NCBI GenBank assembly: GCA_964517215.1
Contig: CAZFBR010000076.1
Span: 1-14,150 of the forward strand
DNA: 14,150 bases
Origin: CAZFBR01 sp035353495 [NCBI: uncultured bacterium]
Lineage (GTDB): Bacteria > DAOPZR01
Reading direction: 5' to 3'
Below are positions 13,221 through 14,150 of the stretch, piece after piece; the stretch's first letter is position 1; every line of letters starts with the position of its first letter. A program made the translations under genes and the position numbers. The notes under the pieces are model-generated. The model ran no database searches, was not told the DNA's origin, and saw only the letters and a list, made by a program, of their open reading frames with translations.

Positions 13221-14150
13221 ACTGGACGGTGCTGGAAGGGCCGACCCCGGTGCCGCAGCTGGCGGGCGGGACGACCTATCATTCCCGGTATAATCCCGAA
13301 CGCGAGGCCGAACGCTGGCTGGCGCAGGAACAGCAGAAGCGGCAGCATACGCCGGCCCTGGCCCTGCTGATCGGGGTCGGGTTCGGCTACCAGCTGACGG
13401 TATTCCGACGCATGTTCCCCGGCCTGCCGGCCATCGCCCTCGAACCCGACGAAGATCTGGCGCGACTGGCCCAAGCGCGGCGCGGCGCGGAACTGGCGGC
13501 GACGGGCATCCCGCTCTACGCCGGCGCGGTCACCGCGACGGCCGGCATGGCCAATACCGTGGTGCGCGAAGCGGGCGGCCTGCAGGGGGTGTGGACGCTA
13601 ATCTTTCCCGCGGCGCTGCGCTGTCATGCCGATCGGGTCAAGGAGATCATCGCCGCGCTGCAGACGGGGATGAACCAGGACCTGACTTCGCTCCGCACGG
13701 AATCGTTTTTCGCCCGGCTGTGGCTCGGGAATACGGTGGCCAATCTGCCGCAGGTGCTGGCGGCCGCCAGTGCGCAATCGTTGCGGGTTACCCCGGCGGG
13801 ACTGCCCGCCGTCATCATCGGCGCCAGCCCGCACCTTGACGAGTGGTTGCCGGTGCTGGCCGGCCTGCGCGACCGGGTTTTGCTCGTCGCCTGCGATACC
13901 GCCCTGACCCCGCTGACGCAGGCCGGGGTGCGGCCGCACCTGGTGGTCTGCGCCGACCCGCAGCGGGCCAATACCGAGCACTTTACCGGGCAGGACCGCA
14001 CGGTGCCGCTGGTCTTTGACACGGCCGTATACCCCGACCTGTGGCGACGGCATCAGGCGGAGCGGACCTTTGCCGGCGATGTGGGCACGCCGCTGGCCGG
14101 GTATCTCGCCCGCCGCTGCGGGCCGATTTCCGACTGGCTGGCCGGCGGCT
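13217..14150 (+). CDS. DUF115/Maf-type protein, second of a tandem pair, cut by the window edge
   Basis: Starts with GTG at 13217, overlapping the stop of the previous gene by four bases (GTGA), and stays open for 311 codons to the window end. It shares the order of motifs of its neighbour: YHSRYNPEREAERWLA (21-36) matching HSQRDPAAEGERLA, a GVGFGY glycine motif (53-58) ending in ALEPDED, then VIIGASPHLDEW (199-210), ACDTALTPLTQAGVRPHLVV and ADP (to 248). The end, GPISDWLAGG, leads into the expected Gly-Gly-Ser core motif. The loop that reads GPTLD in the first copy is GASPHLD here, with the Pro displaced. The two are clearly diverged, not recent copies. Function as for the first; both could act as a pair, possibly in surface or flagellar glycosylation. 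It is missed when only ATG starts are considered. Confidence 0.85.
   Translation, partial: MNWTVLEGPTPVPQLAGGTTYHSRYNPEREAERWLAQEQQKRQHTPALALLIGVGFGYQLTVFRRMFPGLPAIALEPDEDLARLAQARRGAELAATGIPLYAGAVTATAGMANTVVREAGGLQGVWTLIFPAALRCHADRVKEIIAALQTGMNQDLTSLRTESFFARLWLGNTVANLPQVLAAASAQSLRVTPAGLPAVIIGASPHLDEWLPVLAGLRDRVLLVACDTALTPLTQAGVRPHLVVCADPQRANTEHFTGQDRTVPLVFDTAVYPDLWRRHQAERTFAGDVGTPLAGYLARRCGPISDWLAGG

Noticed and set aside
1-14150. CRISPR array, tRNA, rRNA or insertion sequence
   Set aside because: No regularly spaced repeats, no tRNA cloverleaf or CCA-type ends noticed, no transposase or terminal inverted repeats seen on reading both strands.

Overview
The window is GC-rich bacterial chromosomal DNA, densely coded, with third codon positions strongly G/C. 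That composition produces many long open frames antisense to the real genes, which I left out. I see no phage genes, transposase, rRNA, tRNA or CRISPR array. The make-up is an aerotolerant-to-anaerobic style of metabolism: a ferredoxin-nitroreductase fusion, direct sulfhydrylation for methionine, and a short-form phosphoglycerate dehydrogenase. Strong ribosome-binding sites (GGAGG) and sigma70-type promoters are also present. The SerC/SerA sequences and the basic tail of the first gene remind me of the PVC group (Lentisphaerota/Kiritimatiellota-like), but this lineage guess is weak and cannot be settled from the window.

Layout, left to right. (1) At 1-1733 on the plus strand there is the end of a very basic protein, possibly a release-factor-like tail. 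It is followed closely by a protein with two cyclic-nucleotide-binding domains behind an MshEN-like N-terminus, and one base later by a small two-helix membrane protein. (2) At 1744-3999 a strong extended -10 promoter drives serC and serA, two steps of the phosphorylated serine pathway, closed by an excellent intrinsic terminator. (3) At 4131-5684 lies a multi-spanning GT-C-like membrane protein. It converges, with 3 bp between stops, on a small six-cysteine protein read from the minus strand. (4) At 6101-8604 a fold-type II PLP enzyme of unassigned reaction (minus) and a 2x[4Fe-4S] ferredoxin-nitroreductase (plus) are transcribed apart from promoters whose predicted -35 boxes overlap. (5) At 8684-11197 the minus-strand metY-metX operon makes homocysteine from O-acetylhomoserine and sulfide, under a promoter with perfect consensus hexamers. 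(6) At 11218-11834 a MazF-type toxin with a ribbon-helix-helix antitoxin is divergent from metYX. (7) From 11898 to the edge run two DUF115/Maf-type proteins in tandem, overlapping by 4 bp; the second is cut by the window end and begins with GTG.

How they work together: serC/serA feed serine, and metY/metX use sulfide for homocysteine, so a good part of the window is amino-acid and sulfur metabolism. The PLP enzyme may belong to this theme by fold, but its substrate is unknown. The least explained parts are the cNMP-sensor plus two-helix membrane pair, the PLP enzyme/ferredoxin-nitroreductase divergon, and the tandem DUF115 pair, which may be the start of a surface-glycosylation locus outside the window. 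I did not find a clear, wholly new multi-gene system.
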